Shown: positions 17,600-27,929, counted from the stretch's first letter. The stretch: DNA of 52,825 nt from an uncultured Flavobacteriales bacterium (GCA_913056345.1 CAJXMH010000021.1:1-52825), one strand, 5' to 3'. A program made the numbers and translations. The notes: a model not told the origin generated them from the letters alone.

Positions 17600-18259
17600 A
17601 TGGAAGTAAGGATCCCTGCTGATGTAAATGATATTCTGCACCTCTTAGACCTTATTGGAACCTTAGTATTTGCGATTAGTGGGGCCATGGCAGCCTCTTC
17701 TAAAAAACTAGACCTCTTTGGTGCGGCCTTTATTGGTTTTGTAACGGCAGTGGGCGGTGGTACCATTCGAGACCTTCTAATTGGTGACACGCCGGTCGGT
17801 TGGATGCAAAATGTAGATTACATTTTCATCATTTTAGCGGGTGTTGGGATTACTTTTCTTTTTCAACGCTATGTAAGAAAACTGCGCAAAACCTTATTCC
17901 TGTTCGATACCATTGGAATTGGGGTATTTACCACCCTAGGGCTTAAAAAAGCTTTGATCTTTGGGGTAGAACCTGCAGTAGCTATTATGATGGGCATGTT
18001 TTCGGCAACCCTCGGAGGCGTAATTCGAGATACCCTGATTAATGAGATACCGCTTATTTTTAGAAAAGAGCTTTATGCCCTAGCCTGCATTGCCGGAGGA
18101 GCGCTTTTTATCTTTCTTCAGAATTACCAGATCAGCTTCGAAGCCAATGCACTTGCCACGGTTTTTACCATTATCTTGATTAGAATCATTGCCATTAGAT
18201 TTAAGATTGGACTAAGCGGAATAGATGAGGGGAAAAAGTTTCCCTTCAAAAAGTCTTGA
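17600..18259 (+). CDS. TRIC (UPF0126/YadS-like) family cation channel
   Basis: A 219-residue protein with about seven hydrophobic helices. It carries the two diagnostic Gly-rich motifs of prokaryotic trimeric intracellular cation channels: VGGGTIRDLL near residue 54 and LGGVIRDTL near 137, in two inverted three-helix repeats. These form homotrimeric K+/Na+ channels in the inner membrane. It is transcribed divergently from the RND transporter and lies 39 bp before the macroglobulin-like gene. Confidence 0.92.
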   Translation: MEVRIPADVNDILHLLDLIGTLVFAISGAMAASSKKLDLFGAAFIGFVTAVGGGTIRDLLIGDTPVGWMQNVDYIFIILAGVGITFLFQRYVRKLRKTLFLFDTIGIGVFTTLGLKKALIFGVEPAVAIMMGMFSATLGGVIRDTLINEIPLIFRKELYALACIAGGALFIFLQNYQISFEANALATVFTIILIRIIAIRFKIGLSGIDEGKKFPFKKS

Positions 18260-18269
18260 CTCTTGGTAT

Positions 18270-18277
18270 TAAGTTTG
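18270..18277 (+). promoter_or_regulatory. -7 element before the macroglobulin-like gene
   Basis: TAAGTTTG is a full match to TAnnTTTG; the expected start near 18281 leaves about 18 nt to the ATG at 18299. No good -33 TTG is visible at the usual spacing. Confidence 0.4.
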
Positions 18278-18298
18278 CTTTGAATATGAAAAAGCTTC

Positions 18299-21200
18299 AT
18301 GAAAAATAGTGCTCTGCTTCTTATCATTACCCTCACACTTTGGACTTGCAAAAGCGCACAAAACAGCAAAGCCGAGAGTATATCAAGTCCCTCTTTTGAG
18401 GAAACAACTTACCAAGACCAATGGAAGAATGTCAAACGCTTAGAGCAGAAAGGAGCTTTTAAAAGTGCACAAGTTGTTTGTGACAGTATTTTACAGCAGG
18501 CCATAAGCAACAAGAACCCTAATCAGCTTTTCAAGGCTCTAGCACACCGATCAAAGTACATCCATCTTATAGAAGAAGATGCTGAAGAAAAGATCATCGG
18601 TGATTTTGAAGCGCAAATCAAAACTGCTGAACAGCCTGCTAAAGCATTATTACACTCTGCTTGCGGAGAACTGTACCGGCAATATCATGATCGCAACCAA
18701 TGGAAACGGAATAATCGTTCTGATGTATCGGCAGACATTAGTGCTTCACTAGCTTATTGGAGTCTTGAAAAAATTATGCAGTTTGCTGCCAAGCATCACC
18801 TAAAAGCCATAGAACAAGCTGAGTTAATTGAAAGTTACCCTACCCAGCGCTTTGAGACCATACTGCAGGAAGCGCCAGAGCAAACCACCTACCTATTTTA
18901 CAATAAAAAGGCATTGCCAACTTTATATGAGCTGTTGGCGAAGAGGAGCTTAGCCTTTTTTAAATACCACTGTAGTAGAAAAACCAGACCTATTGGTTTT
19001 CAAAAAGTAGCAGATTCAATTTTATTTAGCCCGCTTGATCATTTTCTAAAAAAAGAGCTTAGTCAGCAAGATCAAAAAGCAATTGATTTTCAAACTTTGA
19101 AGCTCTATCAAAAAGTCTTACAACAGCTTGATCAAAATAAACGGCTTGATGCACTCCTACATTTTGAGCTTGACCGACTGGAATGGGCAAAACAAGAAAG
19201 TGAAAAAGACAAAAAGCAAGAATTATTTCGAGAAGCATTAGGACAGCTAGAAAAGAGCAGAGATTGGAGTTCAGAGCAAGTTAGCCTGATCAAGTTGGCC
19301 TTAGCTGAAAGCTATCAGAGTAGTTCAAGTCTGTTCAAGTCTAGAACGAAAGAAGACCGCGAGTCCAATTACCTCAGCCAAGCGCTAGCAATTACACAAG
19401 AGTTTCAAAACGACAGCACCTATGCCGGTCAAAGGCTAAAGCAATTGCAGGCAAATATTTTGCAAACTGACTTCAGCATTACCTCTGAAAACACCTATCC
19501 CAAAGGACAAGCTGCCTTGTTTTTTATGAACTATCGAAATTTAGATAGCCTAAACTTAAAACTTTACCGCATCCCTCAAGATTTAGAGCTTAATCACAGG
19601 CAAGAAAGAGAAATGGCCCTTGCCCTTTGGCGCAAAAACCCTTTGAGAAATTGGTCTGTTGAATTGAAAAACCCAAAGGATTATCGTTACCACAACACAG
19701 AATTTTATACGAAGGGCCTAGAAGCAGGCCGTTATTTATTGTTGGCCTCTTCTCAAGTAAATAATGCAGAGGAAGTAGATGATTTAGCAGCTGTCCTATT
19801 CAATGTTAGCAATTTGAGCTTGCATAGCATTTCACTCACAAAGAAAGGACAAACCTATTTACGAGTGCTTAACCGCATAAGTGGAAAGCCACTAAAGAAA
19901 GTGAAAGTAGCATTGATCAAACGTGTTTATCAAGCATCAACAAGACACTATAAACGTCAAGTGGTTTCAAACTACTTTACCAACTCAAAGGGTGAGCTTA
20001 CTCTAAATCAAATAGAAGCTGATCACTACCAATTTCGCTTAAGCCTGGGAAATGACAGCCTTACGATTAACCGAGGACTCTACCTATCTTCACATCAACC
20101 GAAAGAGAAAGTACGCAAACAAAGTCAAATCTTTACCGATCGCGCAGTCTACAAAGCAGGCCAAATCGTAAAATTGAAAGGCATTGTGATGAACCAAAAT
20201 GATGTAGTGGCAAATGAGAAAGTCGAAGTAAAACTGCTTGATGCCAACAATAAGGAGCTTGGTAAAAAAGCGCTTACAACTAACGATTATGGCTCTTACT
20301 ATACCCAGTTTGTCATTCCTAAAGGGAAATTAAATGGCACTTTCAAGGTGGTCGATAACTTTGGTCAAAAGTCCATTGAGGTTGCAGCCTACAAAAGGCC
20401 AACTTTTCAGCTTAAATTAAACCCACCGGCTAAAGAAGTAAAACTTGGCGATAGCATTTCAATTAATGGAAGTGTGAAGAGCTATTCAGGCTTTGGTCTG
20501 CCAGAAATTAAAGTCCGATACCGAATAGTGGAAAAAATCACTTATCCTTATTGGCCTTTTTTTAGAAGCTATATGCCTGAGCAAAAAGAAACCATAATTG
20601 CACAGGGAGTTGTTCTAAGCGGTGAAGGAGGTGATTTTGAAGTCTCCTTTAAGACTAGCAGTAAAAAAGACGCAGCTAGGAACTGGAGTAGCGTCAAACA
20701 GTATACTGTAGCAGTAGAGGCTGTAAATCAAGCAGGGGAAACACAACAAACAGAAGAATTGATCCGCTTGAGTGATCAAGCGCTCTTTATGAGTACCAAC
20801 TTAGGTGAGTGGATTTCGCAACAGCAACTGCAAGAATTAGTAGTTACCACTAAAAACATTAACGGTAAGGCAATAAAAAGTGACTTAGAACTGACACTTT
20901 ATCAACTTCAAAACAAGCATGATGGAGGCATTAAGCGCTATTGGGCAGACCCTGAATTTAGTAGTATTAGCAAGAAAGAGTATCAAAAATATTTTCCACA
21001 GTATGAGCGAAAAGCAGAACTCGAATTAAATGAATTGAAACGTGGAGAACCCTTACTGAGCGGACAAATCAACAGTAACCAAAAGGTTAAGCTCTTCAAC
21101 CAAATAAAAGTTGGAGCCTATGAGTTAAGCCTTAAAACAACAGATAGGTTTGGGAAAGAGATCAGCTATACGCAGCGTTTTGTGCTCTATGACCCTGCCT

Positions 21201-24200
21201 CTAAAACAGCGGCCTTCCCAAGTTTTTTGAAAATAACTCCCCTTCAAGATGAAGTGAATGCTGGTGAACAAACAAGCTTTAGCCTGAGCACTGCTTTTGA
21301 TAGCTTAGCGGTTCATTATCAGGTAGAACAAGAGGGAGCCCTTATCAAAAGCGGCTTAGTTTGGTTAAACAAAGAGCAAAAACTCTTGAAGCTTGAGCTG
21401 CAGGCGTCTAAAGAACCATATTACGTCTATTTTCAAACCATACGCCACAACCGGTTTTTACAGCAAAAAGAAAGCGTAAGGGTAAAGAAGGTAATGGAAA
21501 AGTTAAGCCTTGAGCTCATTCAATTTCAGTCGAAAACTGAACCTGGTAAAACTGAAAATTGGGCTTTGAAATTGCGGAATCAAGAAGGAGAAGCAGTTGA
21601 AGCTGAAGTGCTTTTAAGTATGTATGACCAATCATTAGATGTTTTTGCCCCTAATAAATGGAGAATAAGCAAGTCAACAGCAAAGCAATCGAGTGTGAGT
21701 GTGAGGAGTTTTACTTTCCATCAACAGAATGGACAAAACATAATTAGAAGGAGGTTACACAATGCTTTTCCACAAGAGATTTTTCCTAGAATAAACTGGT
21801 TTGGCTTGCGTTTGGGAAATTCATTTTATGGAAGAAATGCCTTACCAATGGCAGCAAAAAGCTTCGGTAATGAATCATCTAACATCATGTTGTCTGAAGC
21901 AAGTGCGGAGCTTGATGGCTCTATAAATGAGCAAGAATCAGTTTCTGCAAAACTTGAGCAAGAAAAGAAGCCCAAGCTTCGATCGGATTTTGCTGAAACC
22001 GCATTCTTTTTTCCCCAACTTAAAACTACTAGCAAGGGTGAACTTTCATTTGAATTTACCATGCCTGATGCTTTGACAACTTGGAGGTTTCAGGCTTTTG
22101 CCCACAAGAAGGATTTTAAATTTGCTCAAATTGATACCCTTGTGATCAGCCAAAAACCCTTGATGCTTGTTAGCAATGCTCCCCGCTTTTTTAGAACCGC
22201 AGACAAACAAAGTTTTAAAACAAGTGTGCAAAACAATACCGACAGCCTGCAGGAGGTGCGGCTAAGGCTAAGCTTCTTTGATGGTTTAACAGGTAGGCCC
22301 CTTTCAATTTTTGGTAACGCCTACCAAGATCAAACTGTAGTAGTTGAACCGATGAAATCAAAAGGTGTAAGTTGGGCAATAGAAATCCCAACTAATTTGC
22401 AGTTGTTAAGCTATGAGTTAACGGCCCGATCAGACAAGTATGGAGATCGGGAACGCAAAACGGCAGTTGTATTAAACAATAAAACACTTGTTACAGAACG
22501 AGAGTCCTTCACTTTAAATCAAAATGGAATTAGCCAGTTCACATTTCAACCCTTAGCTGAAAAATGGAGTGCAGATAAAGCGTCTCAGACTCTCACTTTC
22601 GAATACAGCGCTAATCCCCGATGGTATGTTTTACAAGCCTTGCCTTACCTAGCCGAGCCCAGAGCTTTAAGAACTGAAAAGTTGTTTTATAAAGTTTTTG
22701 CCACAGCAGTAGCAAAGAAACTAGTTGAACAAAATCCAAGCCTTAAGGCAACCATCAGGCAATGGAGCCAAGCAGAAACAGAAGTTTCTAATCCACTCTT
22801 AAAGAACCCAGAACTTAAAGAAGCCCTGATCGAGTCAACTCCTTGGGAAAGTTTAGCCAAACAGAATAGTCAGCAGGCAAACAGTTTATTGACTTTAATT
22901 GAGTCTAATCAGCAAGCGTATGCCTTGAATAATAGCTTAGAAAAATTGGCTGCATTACAAAAGGAAAATGGCGCTTGGCCATGGATCAAAGGAATGCGGG
23001 GAAACCGTTACATCACCCAAGAAATAGTGCTTGGTATAGGACAGTTAATGCAAATAGGAGCTGTCAGCATTGAAGATCAAATCATTAAGCGCATGCTTGA
23101 GCGAGCTCTTCCTTATCTCACAAATCAAATCGAGCTAGATTACCAAAATTTAATCAAGAGAAAATCATCCATAAATGATAATCACCTTAGCCGAAACCAA
23201 ATTCAATACCTATACCTAAGAAGTCTTTTAAGTCCTTTTTACGACTTTGGAAAATCAAAAGGGTATCAGTATTACCTGAATCAAGCAGAGCTTTATTGGT
23301 TAAATCGACCCATAATGCTGCAAGCAATGCAAGCGTTAGCATTGAATAAGCTTAAACCTTATTCAAACACTGCTAATGAAATTTTAGCTTCCTTAAAAGA
23401 GCAAGCTATTAAAGATGGTAGAGGTGGTTTGTATTGGAAACAAATTAGAAAGTCCAATTATTGGCAAGAAGCCCCAATAGAATCGCATGCGCTATTAATT
23501 GAAGCCTTTTCACAGATCATGCCTCATAATAGCGCTGATTTAGCTCAAATGAAAACATGGTTGATCTCTCAGAAAAGGGTACAACACTGGGAAAGTTCAA
23601 AAGCGACTGCCTATGCCTGTCATGCTCTCCTAAAAAGCTATGAGGAAAACGACCAAGCAGCAAGCCCAGTTTTTATAAAAATAGGTAAGGAAATAATAAA
23701 TACACAAACGCCTAAATCTCCTGCTGCATACATTAAAAAAACATGGAAAAGAAGCGAAGTGAAGCCTAGTTTGGCAACTATTAAGATTGATAAAAGTGAT
23801 AAGCAAAGCTCCTGGGGCGCTATATACTGGCAATATTTTGAAGAATTGGACAAAGTAGAGGCTAGTAATCAAGCCACCATGTCAGTGAAAAAAAGTATTT
23901 ACAAACTAGTAAAAGACACTAAAGGGGTGCACTTAAAACCCATGGAAGAGGCTGAACTAAAAGTAGGTGACCTACTTACCATTCGCCTAGAAGTAAATAA
24001 TGCTTTTGATCTAGAGTTTGTGCACTTAAAAGATGAATTTGCTGCTTGTACTGAACCCGTTGAGCAGCTTTCCGGCTACTCACGAATTGAGGGATTAGCT
24101 TACTACCGGCATGTTCAAAATACTTCGAACAATTTATTTTTTGAGCGCTTGCCCCGTGGCAAATACGTTTTTGAATACCAGCTTAGGCTCAGCCAAAGTG

Positions 24201-24304
24201 GAGAATTTCAAGGTGGCATTAGTAAGATCAGCTCTCAATATGCTCCTGAATTTGGAGCACATAGCAAAAGCGGTAGACTTAATATCAAACCACAAAGTCA
24301 GTAA
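18299..24304 (+). CDS. Alpha-2-macroglobulin family lipoprotein, thioester motif not found
   Basis: A 2001-residue protein with a lipoprotein signal (TLWTCKSAQ; Cys at residue 17). The first 450 residues are helical and specific to the Bacteroidota form. An MG2-type domain follows (QSQIFTDRAVYKAGQIVKLKG near residue 610), more beta domains, and the A2M core near 1220-1270 (ETAFFFPQLKTTSKGELSFE, then TMPDALTTWRF). The thioester-helical domain follows from about 1430, with alternating helices as in family members. Where other members have a CxEQ thioester (CAEQ-like), this one reads LAEPRALRTEKLFYK, with no Cys-Gly-Glu-Gln. It may trap proteases non-covalently or have a structural role. No PBP1C gene is nearby. 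The family assignment is firm, the mechanism open. Confidence 0.88.
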   Translation: MKNSALLLIITLTLWTCKSAQNSKAESISSPSFEETTYQDQWKNVKRLEQKGAFKSAQVVCDSILQQAISNKNPNQLFKALAHRSKYIHLIEEDAEEKIIGDFEAQIKTAEQPAKALLHSACGELYRQYHDRNQWKRNNRSDVSADISASLAYWSLEKIMQFAAKHHLKAIEQAELIESYPTQRFETILQEAPEQTTYLFYNKKALPTLYELLAKRSLAFFKYHCSRKTRPIGFQKVADSILFSPLDHFLKKELSQQDQKAIDFQTLKLYQKVLQQLDQNKRLDALLHFELDRLEWAKQESEKDKKQELFREALGQLEKSRDWSSEQVSLIKLALAESYQSSSSLFKSRTKEDRESNYLSQALAITQEFQNDSTYAGQRLKQLQANILQTDFSITSENTYPKGQAALFFMNYRNLDSLNLKLYRIPQDLELNHRQEREMALALWRKNPLRNWSVELKNPKDYRYHNTEFYTKGLEAGRYLLLASSQVNNAEEVDDLAAVLFNVSNLSLHSISLTKKGQTYLRVLNRISGKPLKKVKVALIKRVYQASTRHYKRQVVSNYFTNSKGELTLNQIEADHYQFRLSLGNDSLTINRGLYLSSHQPKEKVRKQSQIFTDRAVYKAGQIVKLKGIVMNQNDVVANEKVEVKLLDANNKELGKKALTTNDYGSYYTQFVIPKGKLNGTFKVVDNFGQKSIEVAAYKRPTFQLKLNPPAKEVKLGDSISINGSVKSYSGFGLPEIKVRYRIVEKITYPYWPFFRSYMPEQKETIIAQGVVLSGEGGDFEVSFKTSSKKDAARNWSSVKQYTVAVEAVNQAGETQQTEELIRLSDQALFMSTNLGEWISQQQLQELVVTTKNINGKAIKSDLELTLYQLQNKHDGGIKRYWADPEFSSISKKEYQKYFPQYERKAELELNELKRGEPLLSGQINSNQKVKLFNQIKVGAYELSLKTTDRFGKEISYTQRFVLYDPASKTAAFPSFLKITPLQDEVNAGEQTSFSLSTAFDSLAVHYQVEQEGALIKSGLVWLNKEQKLLKLELQASKEPYYVYFQTIRHNRFLQQKESVRVKKVMEKLSLELIQFQSKTEPGKTENWALKLRNQEGEAVEAEVLLSMYDQSLDVFAPNKWRISKSTAKQSSVSVRSFTFHQQNGQNIIRRRLHNAFPQEIFPRINWFGLRLGNSFYGRNALPMAAKSFGNESSNIMLSEASAELDGSINEQESVSAKLEQEKKPKLRSDFAETAFFFPQLKTTSKGELSFEFTMPDALTTWRFQAFAHKKDFKFAQIDTLVISQKPLMLVSNAPRFFRTADKQSFKTSVQNNTDSLQEVRLRLSFFDGLTGRPLSIFGNAYQDQTVVVEPMKSKGVSWAIEIPTNLQLLSYELTARSDKYGDRERKTAVVLNNKTLVTERESFTLNQNGISQFTFQPLAEKWSADKASQTLTFEYSANPRWYVLQALPYLAEPRALRTEKLFYKVFATAVAKKLVEQNPSLKATIRQWSQAETEVSNPLLKNPELKEALIESTPWESLAKQNSQQANSLLTLIESNQQAYALNNSLEKLAALQKENGAWPWIKGMRGNRYITQEIVLGIGQLMQIGAVSIEDQIIKRMLERALPYLTNQIELDYQNLIKRKSSINDNHLSRNQIQYLYLRSLLSPFYDFGKSKGYQYYLNQAELYWLNRPIMLQAMQALALNKLKPYSNTANEILASLKEQAIKDGRGGLYWKQIRKSNYWQEAPIESHALLIEAFSQIMPHNSADLAQMKTWLISQKRVQHWESSKATAYACHALLKSYEENDQAASPVFIKIGKEIINTQTPKSPAAYIKKTWKRSEVKPSLATIKIDKSDKQSSWGAIYWQYFEELDKVEASNQATMSVKKSIYKLVKDTKGVHLKPMEEAELKVGDLLTIRLEVNNAFDLEFVHLKDEFAACTEPVEQLSGYSRIEGLAYYRHVQNTSNNLFFERLPRGKYVFEYQLRLSQSGEFQGGISKISSQYAPEFGAHSKSGRLNIKPQSQ

Positions 24305-24319
24305 ATCAATTTCTTATGA

Positions 24320-24327
24320 TATATTTG
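24320..24327 (+). promoter_or_regulatory. -7 element before small lipoprotein gene
   Basis: TATATTTG is a full match to the TAnnTTTG consensus; expected start near 24331, leaving about 22 nt to the ATG at 24353. The -33 region is poor. Confidence 0.4.
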
Positions 24328-24352
24328 ACTTCCTAATGTCAAATAATTCAAA

Positions 24353-24907
24353 ATGAAAAATTCCTACCTGATCCTTTTTACCGCTTCACTAATGAGTTTT
24401 GCAGCTTGTGAAAGCACTAAATCTGATAAAGAAGAAACAACCGTAGAAACTGAAGAGGTTACGGCAGATGAAGCAGCGGATTACTCAGGAATGCAAAAGC
24501 TTGACCTTAGCGATTATGCTATAGCAGGAAGCCTATATATTCCTAATGAGAATAAAGGCAAAGCTAAAATTAACGAAACAGCTTACGGAAGTGTTCAAAT
24601 AGTAGTAGGAGACCGTTTTGGTTTAGAGATCGTTCCTTTTGGTCAAAGCCTGGAAGAGAAAAAAGCAGAGCTTTCAAACGACCTCGTTTATGAGCTTAAT
24701 GTGATTGAAGAAGATGAAAACTACATGATGTTCGAGAAAAGCATAAAAGAGAGTGATGTAGAACCAGAATATCACTTCTTTATGAACGTTGAACTTGATG
24801 GAGAAATTTACGAGATCAAAAGCATTACAGATAATGCCTACAGCAAGGCGGCTGTAGAATCAATGCTAAAGTCGGCTCAATCATTTAGCTCTCAGGCAGT
24901 TTCTTAA
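24353..24907 (+). CDS. Small lipoprotein of unknown function
   Basis: A 184-residue protein with a lipoprotein signal (SFAACEST; Cys at residue 19) and an acidic Glu/Thr-rich linker (EETTVETEEVTADEA), then about 140 residues of mixed alpha/beta. I do not recognise the family. It begins 48 bp after the macroglobulin-like gene and ends 20 bp before a strong hairpin. It has its own -7 element, so it may be expressed separately. Confidence 0.75.
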   Translation: MKNSYLILFTASLMSFAACESTKSDKEETTVETEEVTADEAADYSGMQKLDLSDYAIAGSLYIPNENKGKAKINETAYGSVQIVVGDRFGLEIVPFGQSLEEKKAELSNDLVYELNVIEEDENYMMFEKSIKESDVEPEYHFFMNVELDGEIYEIKSITDNAYSKAAVESMLKSAQSFSSQAVS

Positions 24908-24927
24908 AAGAGAAAAAGTTTAAAATA

Positions 24928-24957
24928 AAAAAGTCCCGCTAATTGCGGGACTTTTTT
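24928..24957. terminator. Bidirectional Rho-independent terminator
   Basis: A perfect 9-bp stem, AAGTCCCGC (24931-24939) with GCGGGACTT (24945-24953) around a five-base loop, has an A-run before it and a T-run after it. It lies between convergent genes ending at 24907 (+) and 24972 (-) and can serve both. Confidence 0.9.
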
Positions 24958-24971
24958 ATATCTATAATCCA

Positions 24972-25799
24972 TTAGCCGAAATGCTCTGGTACAAAGACCT
25001 GAGTTGGATTCAGCACTATAGTTGGTATCTTGAACTTATTGTTTAATACATCAATCTCACCGCTACCTTTGAAAACGTCTGGTAAGAATCCACCATCACC
25101 TGAAGAGTTAACAATAGCAATCATGTCAGCTTCAATATCATTCGAGTACTGGATCATTTGCGGAACAAAGTTACCTGTCTCTGGTGCCATTTCTACTTCA
25201 TATTTTACTCCACGCTCATCAAAATAATGCTTAGCAAAAGTAAGTTCTCTGCTTACTTTAGTGCGAATAAACTCATCAGACTCATTAGAGGTAAAGATGT
25301 GCACCACAGCGCCGAAGTGCTTCGCAATAGTTGAGGTAATAGAGAGTTTTGATTTAGTTTCTTGAGAAAACTTAATGGGTAATACCAAATCCTTAATCTT
25401 TCCTGTAGAAGGCTTGCTTTGGCAAACAATAAATGGAACTTTTGAATGACCGATCACTTTTAAAGCATAACTTCCCGTAATGTGTTGGATTCCTTTTACA
25501 CCATGGGTTCCCATGACAATTAACATGGCATTTTTTTGTTCCGCTATTTTTGGAATAGCATCAAAAATGCTCCCTTTTTCTATCACCACGGCTGCTTCAA
25601 TTCCATGAGAAGCTTTTGCACTCTCAGCTATAGCATTTAACTTATTTTCTGCATCGCTACGTGCTTTCTCAGATGAAACAACATGCAACAATAGCAGCTC
25701 TCCATCGAAGCTTTTTGCAACATAAGCAGCATGGCTAACAGCCGCTTCCGCTTCTTCTGTAAAATCATGTGGCACTAGAACTTTGTAAGTTTCCTCCAT
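24972..25799 (-). CDS. Universal stress protein, two tandem UspA domains
   Basis: About 275 residues from the ATG at 25799 (MEETYKVLVPHDF); an ATG 30 bp upstream is possible but less typical. Two Usp domains of about 140 residues each are seen, as is common in Bacteroidota. The first has the ATP-binding pattern MGTHGVKGIQHITGSYALKV, with eight rather than the usual nine residues between GxxG and GS. The second domain has lost the glycine motif (NSSGDGGFLPDVFKGSGEID). Cytoplasmic stress and survival role inferred from the family. Confidence 0.9.
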   Translation of the reverse strand: MEETYKVLVPHDFTEEAEAAVSHAAYVAKSFDGELLLLHVVSSEKARSDAENKLNAIAESAKASHGIEAAVVIEKGSIFDAIPKIAEQKNAMLIVMGTHGVKGIQHITGSYALKVIGHSKVPFIVCQSKPSTGKIKDLVLPIKFSQETKSKLSITSTIAKHFGAVVHIFTSNESDEFIRTKVSRELTFAKHYFDERGVKYEVEMAPETGNFVPQMIQYSNDIEADMIAIVNSSGDGGFLPDVFKGSGEIDVLNNKFKIPTIVLNPTQVFVPEHFG

Positions 25800-25927
25800 T
25801 GTATAGCTTTTTGTGGTTAAGTTGTTCAAATATAGAGAATAATCAGAAAATTCAAAGAAGGGGTTCAGAAACTTATTTTCCGTTTGAAGGTGATTCGCAC
25901 TAAACTCTGCTTACTTGATGCTTAGTT

Positions 25928-27493
25928 CTAATTAAATTCTAACTTACCGTAACGAACTGTTTTTCTCTTCATCAAACCAATTACGTAAGGCTTTTCTTCC
26001 GTATACGTTTTGGAGGTTACAAAGAAACCACCTTCTTCCTTATTATCGAAAAACACTTTACTCTTAAGCTTCCCTTCAGAATCTACGGTATATAATCTGG
26101 TAATTTCCTTGTTTGGAAAATTCATAGCCTTAACATCGTCTTGTGTTCTTACTCCGTTATTCTTCTCCTCATCGTTAAAGATCAAATAGAGCTGTCCTTG
26201 CTCCACAAAGGCGCTGTATGAGGTATAGAGTTCCATCAATTTTAGAAATCCATAGGGTACGGCAAAAGTGAAAGAAACAAAACCTATGCTGGTTTGAGGT
26301 TGGGTGTAAGAATTAACTTGATACTTAGGTAATAAGTTCATGTGGGTCAATTCGCCGGTGCTACTATAGCCCACTACTAAAATCTCTTTGTAGTTATGAT
26401 AAACATTCCCACTTTTAGCATATATATTCAAATTCTCAGCTACTAAAAATCCTCCCCCTTTTTCGTTAGGATACATCTCCACTTGGTATTCTCCTCGAAT
26501 ATTGGCTTCTCCTTTTTTGGCTGCTCTCTTGCCAAATTTTGCGATCAGCTTTGAGCTAAATGGCTTGGCATGAAACCCTTTTAAAGTGTTCTCTTCAAAT
26601 GAAAATGAGGTTAGAAAAAACCCTTTATAGAATGATTTTCTTTTTTCTTTTTCGAGGTATAAGCCCGATAGTTTAAGGTTATCATCTAGATCGCTTACGA
26701 TACTAAAATTGTCCAATACTTTGTCTTCATATTCTAAGGCAATCTTATCACTAACCGAATTGTTTTTATAAACGACCAAATAGCTGTTTGAGGGTTCTTT
26801 TTTGTCAACCACCTCTTTGATCACGTAAACCAAGCGTCCTTGATTGTCAACCTGCAAATCTTCTATCCCAATTTCATCTCCTGAAAAGTCAATAGAATGT
26901 TCGAACAGCTGGCTGTTTGATGGATTATCTAAAGTAATAGTGATGATTTGGTGCCGGAATGGTTCGTCCTTTTTGCGACCCACCCCATGCATCGCCACTA
27001 ATTTGCTCTGATCTCTACTAGATGAAAACTGTAAAGGACTATAATTCCCTTTTTTATCCAAGCGGATCTTAGCAATCTGATGAGTTTTAATTTTTTTGCC
27101 GATCAGATCGAAAGTCTCGCAATAAACCTTTTGAGCGTCTTCGCTTCGCTCATAGGTTGAACTAAATAAGAAAATGGTGCCATCTGTATAGTGGAAATAC
27201 TCAAAATTTACATTGTATGAAGATTCGTATTTGAGGGGCACTACCGAAACTACTTTCATCGCTTTCGACATCTTCTCAAGCATCGCATCGTAGTTGTTTC
27301 CCATTTTATTGTATTCAAGCCTTACGTTATAGTAATAACCGTCTACCCATCCTATGGGAAAGTGCGTACTGTTCTTATCCCCTAGATCACTTTCCGTTCC
27401 CCATGAAACATCCAATTTCTGGGCATTCAGTTCAGTTGATAAAATTGAAATAGTAAAAATAAAGATTGCAATAAATGATGCTGTAGTTTTCAT
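25928..27493 (-). CDS. Secreted protein of unknown function
   Basis: A 521-residue protein with a signal peptide (ending in LNAQK). The mature chain is rich in Lys, aromatic residues and short beta-strand segments such as GRLVYVIKEVVD and GQLYLIFNDEEKN, which look like the blades of a beta-propeller or a similar all-beta fold. No catalytic motif, T9SS sorting domain or lipobox is visible. It has no close neighbour on its strand. Homologous-looking proteins are common as uncharacterised Bacteroidota secreted proteins, but I cannot name a family. Confidence 0.7.
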   Translation of the reverse strand: MKTTASFIAIFIFTISILSTELNAQKLDVSWGTESDLGDKNSTHFPIGWVDGYYYNVRLEYNKMGNNYDAMLEKMSKAMKVVSVVPLKYESSYNVNFEYFHYTDGTIFLFSSTYERSEDAQKVYCETFDLIGKKIKTHQIAKIRLDKKGNYSPLQFSSSRDQSKLVAMHGVGRKKDEPFRHQIITITLDNPSNSQLFEHSIDFSGDEIGIEDLQVDNQGRLVYVIKEVVDKKEPSNSYLVVYKNNSVSDKIALEYEDKVLDNFSIVSDLDDNLKLSGLYLEKEKRKSFYKGFFLTSFSFEENTLKGFHAKPFSSKLIAKFGKRAAKKGEANIRGEYQVEMYPNEKGGGFLVAENLNIYAKSGNVYHNYKEILVVGYSSTGELTHMNLLPKYQVNSYTQPQTSIGFVSFTFAVPYGFLKLMELYTSYSAFVEQGQLYLIFNDEEKNNGVRTQDDVKAMNFPNKEITRLYTVDSEGKLKSKVFFDNKEEGGFFVTSKTYTEEKPYVIGLMKRKTVRYGKLEFN

Positions 27494-27929
27494 AGTAAGT
27501 GTTTTAACTTAGGTTGAATAATGTATAATCAGTGGTGCGAAAATAAAGTTTTAGACTGATTAATTGCTTTCCAGCTTAGAAACTTTGTGAAAGTGATATC
27601 TTTTTAGAGATAGCAGAAATAAAATCTATTACTTGATTAGCGCCATTAATCTAAAACTCTGCTAATTCTGTCTTGATAATCAAATTTGTATCTGAATAAT
27701 TGATAGTTGTGCTTGCAAATTCTTAGCCTTACCACTTCAAGACTATCCTCGAAGAAGAGATAGCTATTTTCTTTTTTGATAATAACGTTAGTAACGTAAA
27801 ATAAAAGATACAAAAATGGAGCCGCTTACTTTTTGTTGCCCTTCCCAAATGCTCATGGCAAGTCCTCAAATCTAAGTACAGGCTTTGAGCTCTAAGTCCA
27901 AGCAGCTGATGCCGCTCAGCCGGACGGAG

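Noticed and set aside
23630-23872. Overlapping minus-strand open frames in the macroglobulin-like gene
   Set aside because: Antisense to a continuous 2001-codon gene with recognisable domains.
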